Assembly (NCBI RefSeq): GCF_007559435.1
Contig: NZ_VMBP01000003.1
Coordinates: 124,001 to 188,000 of the forward strand
Length of the DNA: 64,000 nucleotides
From: Ancylobacter moscoviensis
Lineage (GTDB): Bacteria; Pseudomonadota; Alphaproteobacteria; Rhizobiales; Xanthobacteraceae
Direction: 5' to 3'
Each line of letters starts with the position of its first letter. Within the stretch, counting starts at the first letter, position 1. Position numbers and translations under genes: made by a program. The notes beneath the pieces were generated by a model that made no database searches, was not told the origin of the DNA, and saw only the letters and a list, made by a program, of their open reading frames with translations. Of the stretch, positions 31,437-41,204 are shown piece after piece.

Positions 31437-31693
31437 AAGTCGATCACGACTTCATGAACGCCCCTTGGAACTTTACCGCGAGCACGCACGTTAAGGGGAC
31501 GTTAACGGATTGGATTGAGGCAAACACGTATGAACGAACGCGTATTGTTTCGTTCCGCCAGACGCGCGAGAAATAATCGCGACGCAGGCGAGTATGTGGC
31601 GGCCTCCGCGTCTCCTTCCGAAGTTGAGAGAGAAGTAATGACTGGTTAGAACGCCGGTGGCCCCGTCCACCGGGTGGTGGATGAGGTGCGGGC

Positions 31694-31912
31694 ATGTTCA
31701 AGACCATTGTCATAAGCGCCGTTGCTGCAGCCATGGGCTTCACCGCCCTGTTCATCGGCGCGGCATCCGCCACTGGATATTTCAAGCGTCAGGTACCGGT
31801 CGCGACGGTGGAGATTCCGACTGAGGAAGTCGCCGGCGACTGCGTGACCCAGGGCCGCTGGCTGAGCGACGCGGGCCGCATGGTCCAGGTCGAACGCGCG
31901 GTCTGCTACTGA
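31694..31912 (+). CDS. Tiny exported CX20C protein (copy B)
   Basis: A 72-aa protein with an N-terminal hydrophobic signal (VISAVAAAMGFTALFIGAAS) and a mature part with two cysteines 20 residues apart. It ends RMVQVERAVCY, paralogous in layout to the protein at 31233-31436. GAGGTG lies 7 nt before the ATG. A strong terminator at 31978-32007 follows. No function can be assigned; a periplasmic or cell-surface role is likely from the signal sequence. Confidence 0.65.
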   Translation: MFKTIVISAVAAAMGFTALFIGAASATGYFKRQVPVATVEIPTEEVAGDCVTQGRWLSDAGRMVQVERAVCY

Positions 31913-31977
31913 CGCTGGCTTTTCGAGACTTGGCTCGCGGCATCCCCACTCCCCCAAGCCCCACGCGAGCCCTTAGC

Positions 31978-32013
31978 GCCCCGGCTCCTCCCCCAGGGAG
32001 CCGGGGCAACTTT
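31978..32013 (+). terminator. Intrinsic terminator after the small exported protein
   Basis: GCCCCGGCTCC (31978-31988) and GGAGCCGGGGC (31997-32007) form an 11-bp stem followed by AACTTTTAT. Confidence 0.9.
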
Positions 32014-32149
32014 TATCCGCCCGCCGGAAGATGAACATCGGCCAACGGCGCGTTCAGCCGCCGTTGCACTGGCGCGTGCAGGATAAGCGCGTTCCGGCAA
32101 CGGAAGATCGCTCGACGCAGGCCGTTCCCGCCGACCCGGCACGCGCTCG
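32014..32149. other. Intergenic stretch without recognised gene
   Basis: This is the middle of the 398-bp gap between the small exported protein and aqpZ. It lies between two terminators and contains a CGGCG/CGCCG hairpin. I see no supported gene or binding site. Confidence 0.5.
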
Positions 32150-32194
32150 AAAAAAAAGCCCCGGTCCTGTCCTCGCAGGGCCGGGGTTTATTTT
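32150..32194. terminator. Intrinsic terminator of aqpZ (bidirectional)
   Basis: AGCCCCGG (32157-32164) with CCGGGG (32181-32186) and an inner CCTG/CAGG pairing form the stem. Eight A's on the left give a T8 run for aqpZ on the minus strand; TTTATTTTG on the right serves the plus strand. Confidence 0.87.
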
Positions 32195-32310
32195 GTCGCC
32201 GCAAGCACGGTCCGGTCCGGACCGTCGCCGTTTCTGGGCACCCGTCCGGATGCCGGAAAAGAACCGGGCGACGAAGCATCCTCCGCCGCCCGGTGCCTTC
32301 GATGCCGAAC

Positions 32311-33003
32311 TCAGTCTTCGAGCAGCTTGGCCTTGAACAGCAGGCCGGCGATCAGCGCGCCGATCGGCGGAATCACGACGAAGAGCCAGAGCTGCTCCAG
32401 CGCCTTGCCGCCGACGAACAGCGCCGGGCCGATGCTGCGGGCCGGGTTGACCGACACGCCGGTGGCCGGAATGAACACGATGTGGATCAGCACCAGCGTC
32501 AGGCCGATGGCGAGGCCCGCGACCGGGGTGGTGCCGGCCTTGCTGGTCGCGCCGAGGATCACGACAAGGAACACGAAGGTGCCGATCAGCTCGGCAAGGA
32601 TCGCGGTCGAGAGGCCGAAGTTGCGGCCATAGCCCTCGCCCCAGCCATTCTGGCCGAGGCCCGCGGTTGCGATATCGAAGCCGCCGATCTTGCCGGACAT
32701 GATGAGGTAGAGCAGCGCCGCGCCGGCGATGCCGCCGAGCACCTGGAAGATGATGTAGCCGATGAGGTCGGCGAAGGAGAGACGTCCGGCCGCCCACACG
32801 CCGACGCTGACGGCGGGGTTGATGTGGCAGCCCGAGATCGGCCCGATGCCATAGGCCATCGCCGTTACCGACAGACCGAAGGCGAAGGCGACCGCCAGGA
32901 ACCAGACCGGCGAGGCCTCGGCGAAGCCGGTCACGACGACCGAACCGCACCCGAAAAGCACCAGAACGGCGGTGCCGATGAATTCAGCGACATATTTCTT
33001 CAT
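32311..33003 (-). CDS. aqpZ: Aquaporin Z
   Basis: A 230-aa MIP-family water channel with six membrane helices and two half-helices. Both NPA motifs are intact (HINPAV at 62-64, SVNPARS at 186-188). The selectivity filter includes Phe42, His174 and Arg189, as expected for a water-selective AqpZ; the position equivalent to E. coli Thr183 is Val183 here. AAGGAATAGGCGC precedes the ATG. It is monocistronic with its own terminator. Confidence 0.95.
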   Translation of the reverse strand: MKKYVAEFIGTAVLVLFGCGSVVVTGFAEASPVWFLAVAFAFGLSVTAMAYGIGPISGCHINPAVSVGVWAAGRLSFADLIGYIIFQVLGGIAGAALLYLIMSGKIGGFDIATAGLGQNGWGEGYGRNFGLSTAILAELIGTFVFLVVILGATSKAGTTPVAGLAIGLTLVLIHIVFIPATGVSVNPARSIGPALFVGGKALEQLWLFVVIPPIGALIAGLLFKAKLLED

Positions 33004-33255
33004 GCGCCTATTCCTTGTTCAATGACGCCCGAATTGGGATACGCCCCATAGGTACGTACCTCCGGCGAGGAGATGCCTCACGGCGATTCGGGTCAAGCCC
33101 TTGAGGGGCACGGATCGGCCTACCATTCACATGCGCGTGTGATGGCGGCCATCACGAGAGGGAATTGGCCAACGACATCCCGCCCGGGCAGCATGGCCCA
33201 ATCAGTGTGCAGCGCCGCCCAGCGGCACCGGATCCCTGTCCCCGCGAGCCCAGCC

Positions 33256-33789
33256 ATGACGCCCGACCAGCTCTTCGTCCGCCGCTACCGCGATCTCGCC
33301 GCCTACAACGCCTGGGCCAACCGGCGCCTTTACGCGGCGGTTGGCCGGCTCGGCGACGGCCAGTACCGGGCCGATCGCGGCGCCTTCTTCGGTTCGGTGC
33401 ACGGCACGCTGAACCATCTGCTTGTGGGCGACCGGTTGTGGATGCGGCGGATCACTGGCACGGGCGACGAGCCGGCGCGCCTCGATACCATCCTGTTCCG
33501 GACATTGCCGGAGCTTGCCGAGGCACGGACCGCCGAGGATGCACGCATATCCGCCCATATGGACGGCCTCGACGCCGCCGCCCTCGCGGCGGAGCTGCAT
33601 TACGCGAATGTGGCGGGTGCCCGCTTCGTCCAGCCGCTCGCCACCGTGCTCGACCATTTCTTCAATCACCAGACCCACCACCGGGGCCAGCTGCATTGCC
33701 TCGTCAGCGGTTTTCTCGGCAATGAGGGCGCGCCGTCGCTCGATCTCATCGCCTTCCAGCGCGAGAGCGGCCTCGCGCGGCCGGGCTAG
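33256..33789 (+). CDS. DinB family protein
   Basis: A 177-aa four-helix bundle protein of the DinB/YfiT superfamily. Metal-binding histidines occur as HGTLNHLLVGDRLWMRR near residue 49 and HFFNHQTHHRGQLHCLVSG near 132, the typical three-His arrangement. Family members include thiol transferases and stress-associated proteins; the specific activity is unknown. The ATG at 33256 aligns with homologues (MTPDQLFVRRYRDLAAYNAW). The next gene, an ABC-F ATPase, begins 81 bp downstream. Confidence 0.85.
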   Translation: MTPDQLFVRRYRDLAAYNAWANRRLYAAVGRLGDGQYRADRGAFFGSVHGTLNHLLVGDRLWMRRITGTGDEPARLDTILFRTLPELAEARTAEDARISAHMDGLDAAALAAELHYANVAGARFVQPLATVLDHFFNHQTHHRGQLHCLVSGFLGNEGAPSLDLIAFQRESGLARPG

Positions 33790-33870
33790 GCGCCACAAAG
33801 GCTCCGCCAGGCGCCTTGAGCCCCGCCATCGCTCTTGCCGGGCGGGCGGCTGCACGGCACAAGACGCTCC

Positions 33871-35742
33871 ATGATCGTATTCGAAGACATCTCGCTGCGC
33901 GTCGCCGGGCGACTGCTGATCGACCATGCCTCCGCCATCCTGCCCGAGGACGGGCGCGTGGGCCTCGTCGGCCGCAACGGCACCGGCAAGACGACGCTGT
34001 TCCGCGCCATCACCGGCGACATCGCGCTGGAGACCGGCGACATCCGCATTCCCGCCGGCGCGCGCATCGGCCAGGTCGCGCAGGAGGCCCCCGCCGGGCC
34101 GGAGAAGCTGATCGACGTCGTGCTTGCCGCCGACACCGAGCGCGCGCATCTGCTGAGGGAGCGCGAGGAGACGACGGACCCGGCCCGCATCGCCGAGATC
34201 GAGCTGCGCCTCGTCGATATCGACGCCCATGCGGCTCCCGCCCGCGCCGCCCGCATCCTCGCCGGCCTCGGCTTCGACGAAGCGGCGCAGCAGCGGCCCT
34301 GCTCGGAATTCTCCGGCGGCTGGCGCATGCGCGTGGCGCTCGCCGCCGTGCTCTTCGCCGAGCCGGACCTGCTGCTGCTCGACGAGCCGACGAACTATCT
34401 CGATCTCGAAGGCACGCTCTGGCTGCAGGATTACCTCGCCCGCTATCCCCGCACCGTGCTCATCGTCAGTCACGACCGCGAGCTGCTAAACGAATCCGTG
34501 CAGTTCATCCTGCATCTCGACCAGGGCAAGCTGTCGCTCTGGCGTGGCGGCTATGATTCCTTCGAGCGCCAGCGGGCCGAAAAGCAGGCGCTCGACCAGA
34601 AAGCGCGCCTCAAGCAGGAAGCCAAGCGCAAGCACATGGAGGCCTTCGTCGAGCGCTTCCGCGCCAAGGCATCCAAGGCGCGGCAGGCGCAATCGCGGCT
34701 GAAGGCGCTGGCGCGGCTCGCCCCGATCGCCGAGGCCGTCGGCGAGAGCGCGGCGGCGATCTCCATCCGCCACCCCGAGCGCATTCCCTCCCCGCCCATC
34801 CTCACCCTCGACGGCGTATCCGCCGGCTACGAGCCGGGGCGGCCGATCCTGCGCAACCTCACCCTGCGCATCGACCATGACGACCGCATCGCCCTGCTCG
34901 GGCCGAACGGCAACGGCAAGTCGACCTTCGCCAAGCTGATTTCCGGGCGCCTGGCGCCGCTCGGCGGCAAGATGGTCCAGGCGGCGGGCCTGGAGATCGC
35001 CTATCTCGCCCAGCACCAGCTCGACGAGCTCGTCGCCGGCGAGACGGTCTACGATCACGTGCGCCGGCTGATGCCGGAGACGCCCGAAGCCAAGGTACGA
35101 TCGCGTGCCGCCGAGATGGGCTTTTCCGGCGCTACCGCCAACACCACCATTTCCGCGCTGTCCGGCGGCGAGAAGGCCCGGCTGCTGCTCGGCCTCGCGG
35201 CTTTCCACGGACCGCATCTGCTCATCCTCGACGAGCCGACCAATCATCTCGACATCGCCGCGCGTCAGGCGCTGATGGAAGCGATCAACGACTTTCCCGG
35301 CGCGGTTATCCTGATCAGCCACGACCGCTCGCTGCTCGACGCCAGCGCCGAACGCCTCTGGCTGGTCGCCGAGGGAACCGTGCGCCCCTATGACGGGGAT
35401 CTCGACGAGTATCAGAAGCTCGTCGTCGGTCGCAGTGCATCGTCCCAGCGCAAGGAGGCGACGAGCTCGCGCGCAGACGAACGGCGGCAGGCCGCCGACC
35501 GGCGGGCGGAAACCGCTCCGCTGCGCAAGAAGATCAAGGAGATCGAGACCGCGATGGCCAAGCTGGAGCGGGGCATCGCCGTCTTCGACGAGAAGCTGGC
35601 CGACGAAGCGCTCTATGTGAAGAATCCGGCCGAAGCCCAGCGCCTCGCCCGCGAGCGCGCCGACGCCGCCCTGGCCCTGGCAAGGGCGGAAGAAGAGTGG
35701 CTGGAGCACTCGGCCGCGCTCGACGAGGCCATGGCTTCCTGA
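33871..35742 (+). CDS. ABC-F family ATPase
   Basis: A 623-aa soluble protein with two ABC domains and no membrane segment. Walker A motifs are GRNGTGKTT (about 33-41) and GPNGNGKST (about 348-356). Signature motifs are SGGWRM and SGGEKAR, and Walker B are LLLLDEPTNYLD and LLILDEPTNHLD. A P-site tRNA-interaction-motif linker rich in Lys/Arg separates the domains (about 235-300), and a coiled-coil tail follows after about 540. ABC-F proteins act on the ribosome (EttA/Uup/YheS-like); this order and tail are most like Uup/YheS. Confidence 0.93.
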   Translation: MIVFEDISLRVAGRLLIDHASAILPEDGRVGLVGRNGTGKTTLFRAITGDIALETGDIRIPAGARIGQVAQEAPAGPEKLIDVVLAADTERAHLLREREETTDPARIAEIELRLVDIDAHAAPARAARILAGLGFDEAAQQRPCSEFSGGWRMRVALAAVLFAEPDLLLLDEPTNYLDLEGTLWLQDYLARYPRTVLIVSHDRELLNESVQFILHLDQGKLSLWRGGYDSFERQRAEKQALDQKARLKQEAKRKHMEAFVERFRAKASKARQAQSRLKALARLAPIAEAVGESAAAISIRHPERIPSPPILTLDGVSAGYEPGRPILRNLTLRIDHDDRIALLGPNGNGKSTFAKLISGRLAPLGGKMVQAAGLEIAYLAQHQLDELVAGETVYDHVRRLMPETPEAKVRSRAAEMGFSGATANTTISALSGGEKARLLLGLAAFHGPHLLILDEPTNHLDIAARQALMEAINDFPGAVILISHDRSLLDASAERLWLVAEGTVRPYDGDLDEYQKLVVGRSASSQRKEATSSRADERRQAADRRAETAPLRKKIKEIETAMAKLERGIAVFDEKLADEALYVKNPAEAQRLARERADAALALARAEEEWLEHSAALDEAMAS

Positions 35743-36100
35743 ACGAAAGGCCCCGGGGGGAGCTCCCTGCCATCGGCCTCCACGCCCTGCCGCGGGCTCA
35801 CCGCCTTTCGTAACGCGCCGCCGATTTTCGGCCACGCCGAGCCCGTTCGCCAATCCGTATCAGGATGGCTTCGGACGGGGTTCTCCATGTGCCGGCAAAG
35901 CGACCTCCCCGCACGCCCCGTCGAGCTGGGCGCCTTGCCTGTTGCACACGGCGATCAAAGGGGCAGGCAGGCGGAGCCCTCACCACGCGGGCGAGCCGGC
36001 GTTCGTCACGCTTCCACTTCAGCCACTCATTCGTTGGCACGAGCCTCGCCCCCGTGCGTCCACGGCTCACCCCTTCCCATCCGCATCGGCTCAAAAGCAA
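35743..36100. other. Intergenic stretch after the ABC-F gene
   Basis: About 360 bp between the convergent ABC-F and porin genes before the porin terminator. Only short ORFs with no family resemblance are present, and I see no clear terminator for the ABC-F gene. Confidence 0.5.
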
Positions 36101-36127
36101 AAAGCCCCGGCACAAGGCCGGGGCTTT
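36101..36127 (-). terminator. Intrinsic terminator of the porin gene
   Basis: A perfect 11-bp stem, AAAGCCCCGGC with GCCGGGGCTTT, around a 5-nt loop. On the minus strand it continues TTTTTGCTTTTG. Confidence 0.92.
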
Positions 36128-36151
36128 CCGTAGTCAGGATCTCGGAAGAGA

Positions 36152-37441
36152 TCAGAAAGAACGCTTCGCCGAGAAGGTGATGCGGTTCTGGGTGGTCTCT
36201 TCGCTGTAGCCGACCGGCGGCAGGAAGAAGGCGTCCGTGCCCTTGTACTCAGCCGACAGGTAGTCGTACTGCAGGACGAGGGTCAGGCCCTTGACCGGGA
36301 TCCAGCCGATGTTGGCGCCGACGTTGTAACCAACGAACTCAGCGCTGACGTCCGGGAAGATCTGGAAGGAGTCGGTCTGGGTGTAGCTGCCGACCACGCT
36401 GGTGAACACCGACGGGGTCCAGTAGTGCTGGAGAGCACCACCGACGTACCAGCCGGAGACCGTGTTGCCGAAGTAGTCAACGGTCGGGATCGCGCCCTTC
36501 AGGCCGAGGTAGCCCGGCGCGCCGTCGGCGTAAGCGCCTTCGACGTACAGGGTGGTGGTCTCAGCGAAGTCGAAGCGAACGCCGGCCAGAGCCGCCCAGC
36601 CGGAGCTGTCCGAACCGTAAACCGGCGCGCCGAACCAGGAGACGTCACCGATGTCGTGGTAAGCGCCCGACAGCTTGAAGGCGCCCCAGGTGCCTTCGTA
36701 AGCGATGTTGGCCACCACGTCCGGAACCTGCTGCCCGGAGTCGAGGGTGAAGTCGGGCAGGAAGTAGGTGCCGCCGAAGTCGCCGTCGCGAGCATAGCCG
36801 TCTTCGAGGGCGATGGTCGCCGAGAAGCCGTTGCCGAAGTCAGCGGTGTACGACACGAGCTGGGTGGTCGTATCCGAGTAGAAGTTACCCGGACGGATGC
36901 CGTACCAGAAGTCGCCGGCCCAGAAGTCGAAGGTCGACTGAGCGCGACCGAAGGTGAAGCCGGCGAACTGGATGTAGCCGTACTTCAGGTAGGCATCGCT
37001 GCCGCCGACGTCGTCGAAGCCGAAGGAGGTGCCGTCTTCGTTCTGGCCGTAGCCGAACGACTCACCAGCCTCGAAGCGGGCTTCGATGTACGAACGCAGG
37101 GTGCCGTACTCGGTCTGGGTGCGGGCGTCGAGCTGGATCGCCGCGCGGGTCGTGAAGTCGAACTGCCCGTCGGGATCGAGACGGCCACCGGCAACCGGCA
37201 GACCAGCGTAGCGATCCTTGACGTCCAGATCCGTCCAGTAGGTATCAGCGGTGACGTAACCGCCGACCTTGAGGCAGGTATCGGTGCCCGGAATGTAATA
37301 GAAGCCCGCGCCGTAGGTGGAGCAGATCTTCACGTATTCCGCAGCCTTCGCCTTCACAGGCAGATCGGCCGCCGCAGCAGTCCCGACCATAGCAAGCCCG
37401 GCAACCGAGCCGAGCAGCACATTCTTGATGACCGTCTTCAC
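36152..37441 (-). CDS. Outer-membrane porin (Porin_2 family)
   Basis: A 429-aa general porin typical of Rhizobiales. It has a signal peptide (LLGSVAGLAMVGTAAA) followed by DLPVKAKAAEYVKIC and GAGFYYIPGTDTCLKVGGYV, the hallmark N-terminal region with two cysteines. About 16 amphipathic beta strands follow, and the protein ends in Phe (RITFSAKRSF), the outer-membrane insertion signal. The GTG at 37441 is chosen because GGGGGAGAA lies directly upstream and homologues start VKTVIKN-like. Codon use is strongly biased, as expected for a highly expressed gene. Confidence 0.93.
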   Translation of the reverse strand: MKTVIKNVLLGSVAGLAMVGTAAAADLPVKAKAAEYVKICSTYGAGFYYIPGTDTCLKVGGYVTADTYWTDLDVKDRYAGLPVAGGRLDPDGQFDFTTRAAIQLDARTQTEYGTLRSYIEARFEAGESFGYGQNEDGTSFGFDDVGGSDAYLKYGYIQFAGFTFGRAQSTFDFWAGDFWYGIRPGNFYSDTTTQLVSYTADFGNGFSATIALEDGYARDGDFGGTYFLPDFTLDSGQQVPDVVANIAYEGTWGAFKLSGAYHDIGDVSWFGAPVYGSDSSGWAALAGVRFDFAETTTLYVEGAYADGAPGYLGLKGAIPTVDYFGNTVSGWYVGGALQHYWTPSVFTSVVGSYTQTDSFQIFPDVSAEFVGYNVGANIGWIPVKGLTLVLQYDYLSAEYKGTDAFFLPPVGYSEETTQNRITFSAKRSF

Positions 37442-37760
37442 TTCATTCTCCCCCAAATTGGACCAATGTTGGGTTTTCAATTGTCAGGACCCCGCCGCGA
37501 AGCGCGGCATCCACAGTGATATTGTTTGAAACGCCCCGGCGGTGCAAAGCGAAAGTGGCCGGAAAGTGCCCTGGCTGACCATTCGGCATCGAAGTGTTGC
37601 CATCGAGACACAATTTTCACGACGGCCCGGCCGGCAGATGGCTCCCGCAGGGGCCATGGTGGAAAGCCTTGGTAAATCAAGGCTTAACAAAAGGCGTCAA
37701 ACGCCGCCGAACGAGCCGCGCCGTTGAATTATGGCACGGCCTGCCGCCATCCCGCCGGAT
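37442..37760 (-). other. holC-porin intergenic region with terminator-like hairpin and porin leader
   Basis: The 319 bp hold no gene. A perfect 8-bp hairpin, AAGCCTTG/CAAGGCTT (37664-37685), sits about 75 bp past the holC stop, preceded by a GGCG/CGCC hairpin with TTTTGTT. Together they probably end holC transcription. The remaining 220 bp should contain the porin promoter and leader. Confidence 0.55.
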
Positions 37761-38207
37761 TCAACGCCGCTGCCAGCGCCCGTCCGGCCCTTGCTGCCAA
37801 TAGGCCACCTCGTGCCCTCCGGCCCGCGCCTCGCGCCACGCGCCACGCGCCTGATCGATGGCGTCGGAATCGTTTCCGTCGAACAGATGAATCACCCGCT
37901 CATAGGGCGAGAGGTCCGGTATCGACGCGCTGTCGATCAGGAATCGGACCGCAGCCTCGTTCGGATTCGATTCGGAGGTGGTGAGGAGAATCGGCTGGCG
38001 AGCCGGTTCGGGCTGGCGATCGGTGCCGTGCGGCAGGAACGACGCCTCGTCATAGGTCCACAGCAGCTGGTCGAGCGCGTCGACCCGCTCGGAGGAGGTC
38101 GTCTGGACGGCGCAGCGCCAGCCGCGCTCCAGGCATTTCTCCAGAAGCTGCGGCAGCGCCGCCTCGAGCGGCCGGCTCTGCAGATGATAGAAGAACACTT
38201 CCGTCAT
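37761..38207 (-). CDS. holC: DNA polymerase III chi subunit
   Basis: A 148-aa protein matching HolC, which links the clamp loader to SSB. Family features are MTEVFFYHLQSRPLEAALPQLLEKCLERGWR, with the next blocks LDQLLWTYDEASFLPHG and NPNEAAVRFLID. It ends with a Trp-Gln-rich segment. It is downstream of pepA with a 67-bp gap, the usual bacterial order (pepA-holC). Confidence 0.93.
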   Translation of the reverse strand: MTEVFFYHLQSRPLEAALPQLLEKCLERGWRCAVQTTSSERVDALDQLLWTYDEASFLPHGTDRQPEPARQPILLTTSESNPNEAAVRFLIDSASIPDLSPYERVIHLFDGNDSDAIDQARGAWREARAGGHEVAYWQQGPDGRWQRR

Positions 38208-38274
38208 GAAGGGCTTCGCTCATCCCTCTGCCGTTCGGCCTGCGGCAGACATTTCCACCGCAGGCGCCGGCACG

Positions 38275-39783
38275 TCACGATTCGTAGTGGCGCGCCACCA
38301 GGTGGTCGAGCAGGCGTACGCCCCAGCCCGCGCCCCAGCTCTTGTTGAACTCGTTCGCCGGCGAGGACATGCCCGTGCCGGCGATGTCGAGATGCGCCCA
38401 CGGCACGTCGCCGACGAAGCGCTGCAGGAACTGCGCGGCGGTGATCGAGCCGCCGAATCGCCCGCCGGTGTTCTTCATGTCGGCGAACTTGGAATCGATC
38501 AGCTTGTCGTAGTCGGGCGAGAGCGGCAGGCGCCACACCTTCTCGCCCGTCGACAGGCCCGAATCGGTCAGCCGCTCGGAAAGCGCGTCATTGTTGGAGA
38601 ACAGGCCGGCATGCTCGGTGCCGAGCGCGACCATGATCGCGCCGGTGAGCGTGGCGAGGTCGACCATGAACTGCGGCTTGAAGCGCTCCTTGGCGTACCA
38701 GAGCACGTCGCCGAGCACGAGGCGGCCCTCGGCGTCGGTGTTGATGATCTCGATCGTCTGCCCGGACATCGAGGTGACGATGTCGCCCGGCCGCTGCGCG
38801 TTGCCGTCGGGCATGTTCTCCACCAGGCCGATGAGGCCGACCGCGTTCACCTTCGCCTTGCGGCTCGCCAGCGCGTGCATCAGGCCGACGACGCAGGCCG
38901 CGCCCGCCATGTCGCCCTTCATGTCCTCCATGCCGGCCGCCGGCTTGATGGAGATGCCGCCGGTGTCGAACACCACGCCCTTGCCGATGAAGGCGACGGG
39001 CGCCTCGCCGGCCTTGCCGCCGTTCCAGCGCATCACCACGACGCGGCTCTCCTGCGCCGAGCCCTGGCCGACGCCGAGAAGCGCGCCCATGCCGAGCTTG
39101 CGCAGTTCCTTCTCGCCGAGCACCTCGACGTCCACGCCGACCTTGGCGAGGTCGCCGGTGCGCTTGGCGAATTCGGTCGGGGTCAGCACGTTGGCCGGCT
39201 CGTTCACCAGGTCGCGGGCGATGATCACGCCCTCGCCGGTGCCCTCGCGCTTCTTCCACGCGCGCTTCGCCGCCGCGTCGTCCTCTATATATAGAGTCGC
39301 CTTGGGCTTCGGCGTCGCCTCGTCGGCCTTCTTCTTGGTCTTGTAGCGATCGAAGGAATAGGCGCGCAGCCGCAGGCCCAGCGCCACTTCGGCCGCGGCC
39401 TCCGCCGGCACCTCGCCGCCGGGCAGCGCGAGCACCACGCCCACATCCTTCGCCGAGGCCGGCAGCCGGCCCATGATGGAACCGCCGATCTTCAGCCAGT
39501 CGAGCGACTTCAGCTCGGCCGCCTTGCCCACGCCCACCACGATGAGGCGCGAGGCGTCGAGCCCCGTCGGCGCCACGAGCTCGAGCACCTTGCCATTCTT
39601 GCCGGTGAAGCGGTCCGCCTTCGCGGCGCGCGACACCAGATCGCCGGCAGGCGCGAGCAGCGCCTCGACCGCCGGAGCGAAGGCGGGCCCCTCCCCTTCC
39701 GCCGGCTCGGCGGCGAGAAGCACGACGATCCCTTCCAGGGCGGTCGGGAGCTTGGCGAAACTGATCTTCACGTTATCGGGCAT
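38275..39783 (-). CDS. pepA: Leucyl aminopeptidase (cytosol aminopeptidase, M17)
   Basis: A 502-aa di-metal aminopeptidase. The catalytic signature [12 protein letters not shown] is near residue 348. Metal ligands are also visible in [18 protein letters not shown] near 262 and [18 protein letters not shown]. The N-terminal domain (1-170) is the usual alpha/beta module. The ATG at 39783 follows homologues ([13 protein letters not shown]). Divergent from lptF with a 208-bp spacer that should carry both promoters. In some bacteria PepA also binds DNA; nothing here tests that. Confidence 0.95.
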   Translation of the reverse strand: MPDNVKISFAKLPTALEGIVVLLAAEPAEGEGPAFAPAVEALLAPAGDLVSRAAKADRFTGKNGKVLELVAPTGLDASRLIVVGVGKAAELKSLDWLKIGGSIMGRLPASAKDVGVVLALPGGEVPAEAAAEVALGLRLRAYSFDRYKTKKKADEATPKPKATLYIEDDAAAKRAWKKREGTGEGVIIARDLVNEPANVLTPTEFAKRTGDLAKVGVDVEVLGEKELRKLGMGALLGVGQGSAQESRVVVMRWNGGKAGEAPVAFIGKGVVFDTGGISIKPAAGMEDMKGDMAGAACVVGLMHALASRKAKVNAVGLIGLVENMPDGNAQRPGDIVTSMSGQTIEIINTDAEGRLVLGDVLWYAKERFKPQFMVDLATLTGAIMVALGTEHAGLFSNNDALSERLTDSGLSTGEKVWRLPLSPDYDKLIDSKFADMKNTGGRFGGSITAAQFLQRFVGDVPWAHLDIAGTGMSSPANEFNKSWGAGWGVRLLDHLVARHYES

Positions 39784-39991
39784 TTTCGCACCTTGAATGG
39801 CCTCGGCAGTCGATCCCTTCTCTTTAGCCGAATGCGGGCCGGGCGACGAGCCTTCCGGGGCGATCGCGACGATTAGGCCACGCTGCCCGATTTGCGCCCG
39901 ATCGCGCGGGCAATTATTCATCGGGAGTGAAGACGGTCGCGCCGGGGCGGCGGACGTTTCGCAGATTCGGGAAGTCAGGGAACGCCGCTCG

Positions 39992-41149
39992 ATGAACCGC
40001 CTGGACCGCTACGTGTTCCGATCGGCCGCCACGGCCTTTCTGGGAACGCTTCTGGTGCTGACCGCGATGATCTGGGTCACGCAGGCGCTGCGCGAGCTCG
40101 ACATCATGACCACGCAGGGCCAGACCATCCTGGCCTTCGTCTTCATCACCAGCCTCGCCTTGCCCGCGCTCATCCTCGGCCTCGCGCCGGCGGCGCTGTT
40201 CATGGCGGTCGCGCACACGCTCTTCCGCATGAACAGCGATTCCGAGATCGTCGTGGCGAGCGCGGCGGGCATCTCGACGTGGCGCTTCCTGCGTCCGCTG
40301 GTGATTCTCGCGCTCATCGTGGCGACGTGCTGCGCGGCGCTCTCGCTCGAGCTGGTGCCGGCGGCGCTGCGCCAGTTCCGGTTCGAGATCTCGCGCGTGC
40401 GGGCGGACGTGGTGGCGTTCATCGCCCAGCCCGGCCGCTTCACCACGCTGGCGCAGGGCATGGTGTTCCATGTGCGCGAGCGCAACGCGAACGGCGTGCT
40501 CGGCGGCATCTTCATCAACGACGCGCGCGATCCCAATCAGGTCAACACCTACCTCGCCGAGCGCGGGCAGGTGGTCGACAGCGCCGAGGGCACCTTCCTG
40601 GTGCTGGAGGACGGCGCCATCCACCGCCGCACGACCGGCAAGCCGGACAGCAACGTGGTGGAATTCCAGCGCTACGCCTTCGACCTCTCCCCCTTCACCT
40701 CGAACGGGGAAGCCACGGTCTACCGCGCGCCGGAGCGCTCCTTCCGCGACCTGCTGAATCCCAGTTCGCAGGACGTCGCCTTCCTTCTGGAAGCCGGACG
40801 CTTCACCGAGGAGATCCACCGAAGGCTGTCATTGCCGCTCTATGTGCTCGCCTTCTTCGGCATCGCCTGCGCGGCCCTGGCGGAACCACGCACCACGCGC
40901 GAGGGCCGCGGCCTGGCGCTGGCGGCGACGGCCCCCTTCATCATCACCTTGCAGGTGACAAGCTTCGGCCTCATCAATCAGGTGCGCAGCAATCCCGATC
41001 TCATACCATTCGTGTATATCGTGCCGATCGTCTTCATCGTGGGCTCCCTGCTCTCGCTCAGCGGCCGCTTCAAGCCGCGCATGCCGGAAGCGATTCGGCG
41101 CCGGGTGGACCGGCTCGCGCAGCGCGTGGTGCGCGCTACCGTGAACTAG
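39992..41149 (+). CDS. lptF: LPS export ABC transporter permease LptF
   Basis: A 385-aa inner-membrane permease of the LptB2FG complex, extracting LPS from the inner membrane. It has TM1 ([20 protein letters not shown]), a total of six membrane segments, and a large periplasmic beta-jellyroll domain between TM3 and TM4 (about residues 130-265). The ATG at 39992 ([10 protein letters not shown]) fits homologues; an upstream in-frame extension is unlikely. It starts the lptF-lptG-lptD operon. Confidence 0.95.
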   Translation: MNRLDRYVFRSAATAFLGTLLVLTAMIWVTQALRELDIMTTQGQTILAFVFITSLALPALILGLAPAALFMAVAHTLFRMNSDSEIVVASAAGISTWRFLRPLVILALIVATCCAALSLELVPAALRQFRFEISRVRADVVAFIAQPGRFTTLAQGMVFHVRERNANGVLGGIFINDARDPNQVNTYLAERGQVVDSAEGTFLVLEDGAIHRRTTGKPDSNVVEFQRYAFDLSPFTSNGEATVYRAPERSFRDLLNPSSQDVAFLLEAGRFTEEIHRRLSLPLYVLAFFGIACAALAEPRTTREGRGLALAATAPFIITLQVTSFGLINQVRSNPDLIPFVYIVPIVFIVGSLLSLSGRFKPRMPEAIRRRVDRLAQRVVRATVN

Positions 41150-41204
41150 GACCTTACATGACGCGACACGACGACATCGTCCGGGACAGCAGCGGAGCCG
41201 CCTC

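Noticed and set aside
31530-31649. A 39-codon ORF between the two CX20C genes (MNERVLFRSARR...)
   Set aside because: Weak ribosome binding site, codon use unlike neighbours and no recognisable features; too little support to call it a gene.
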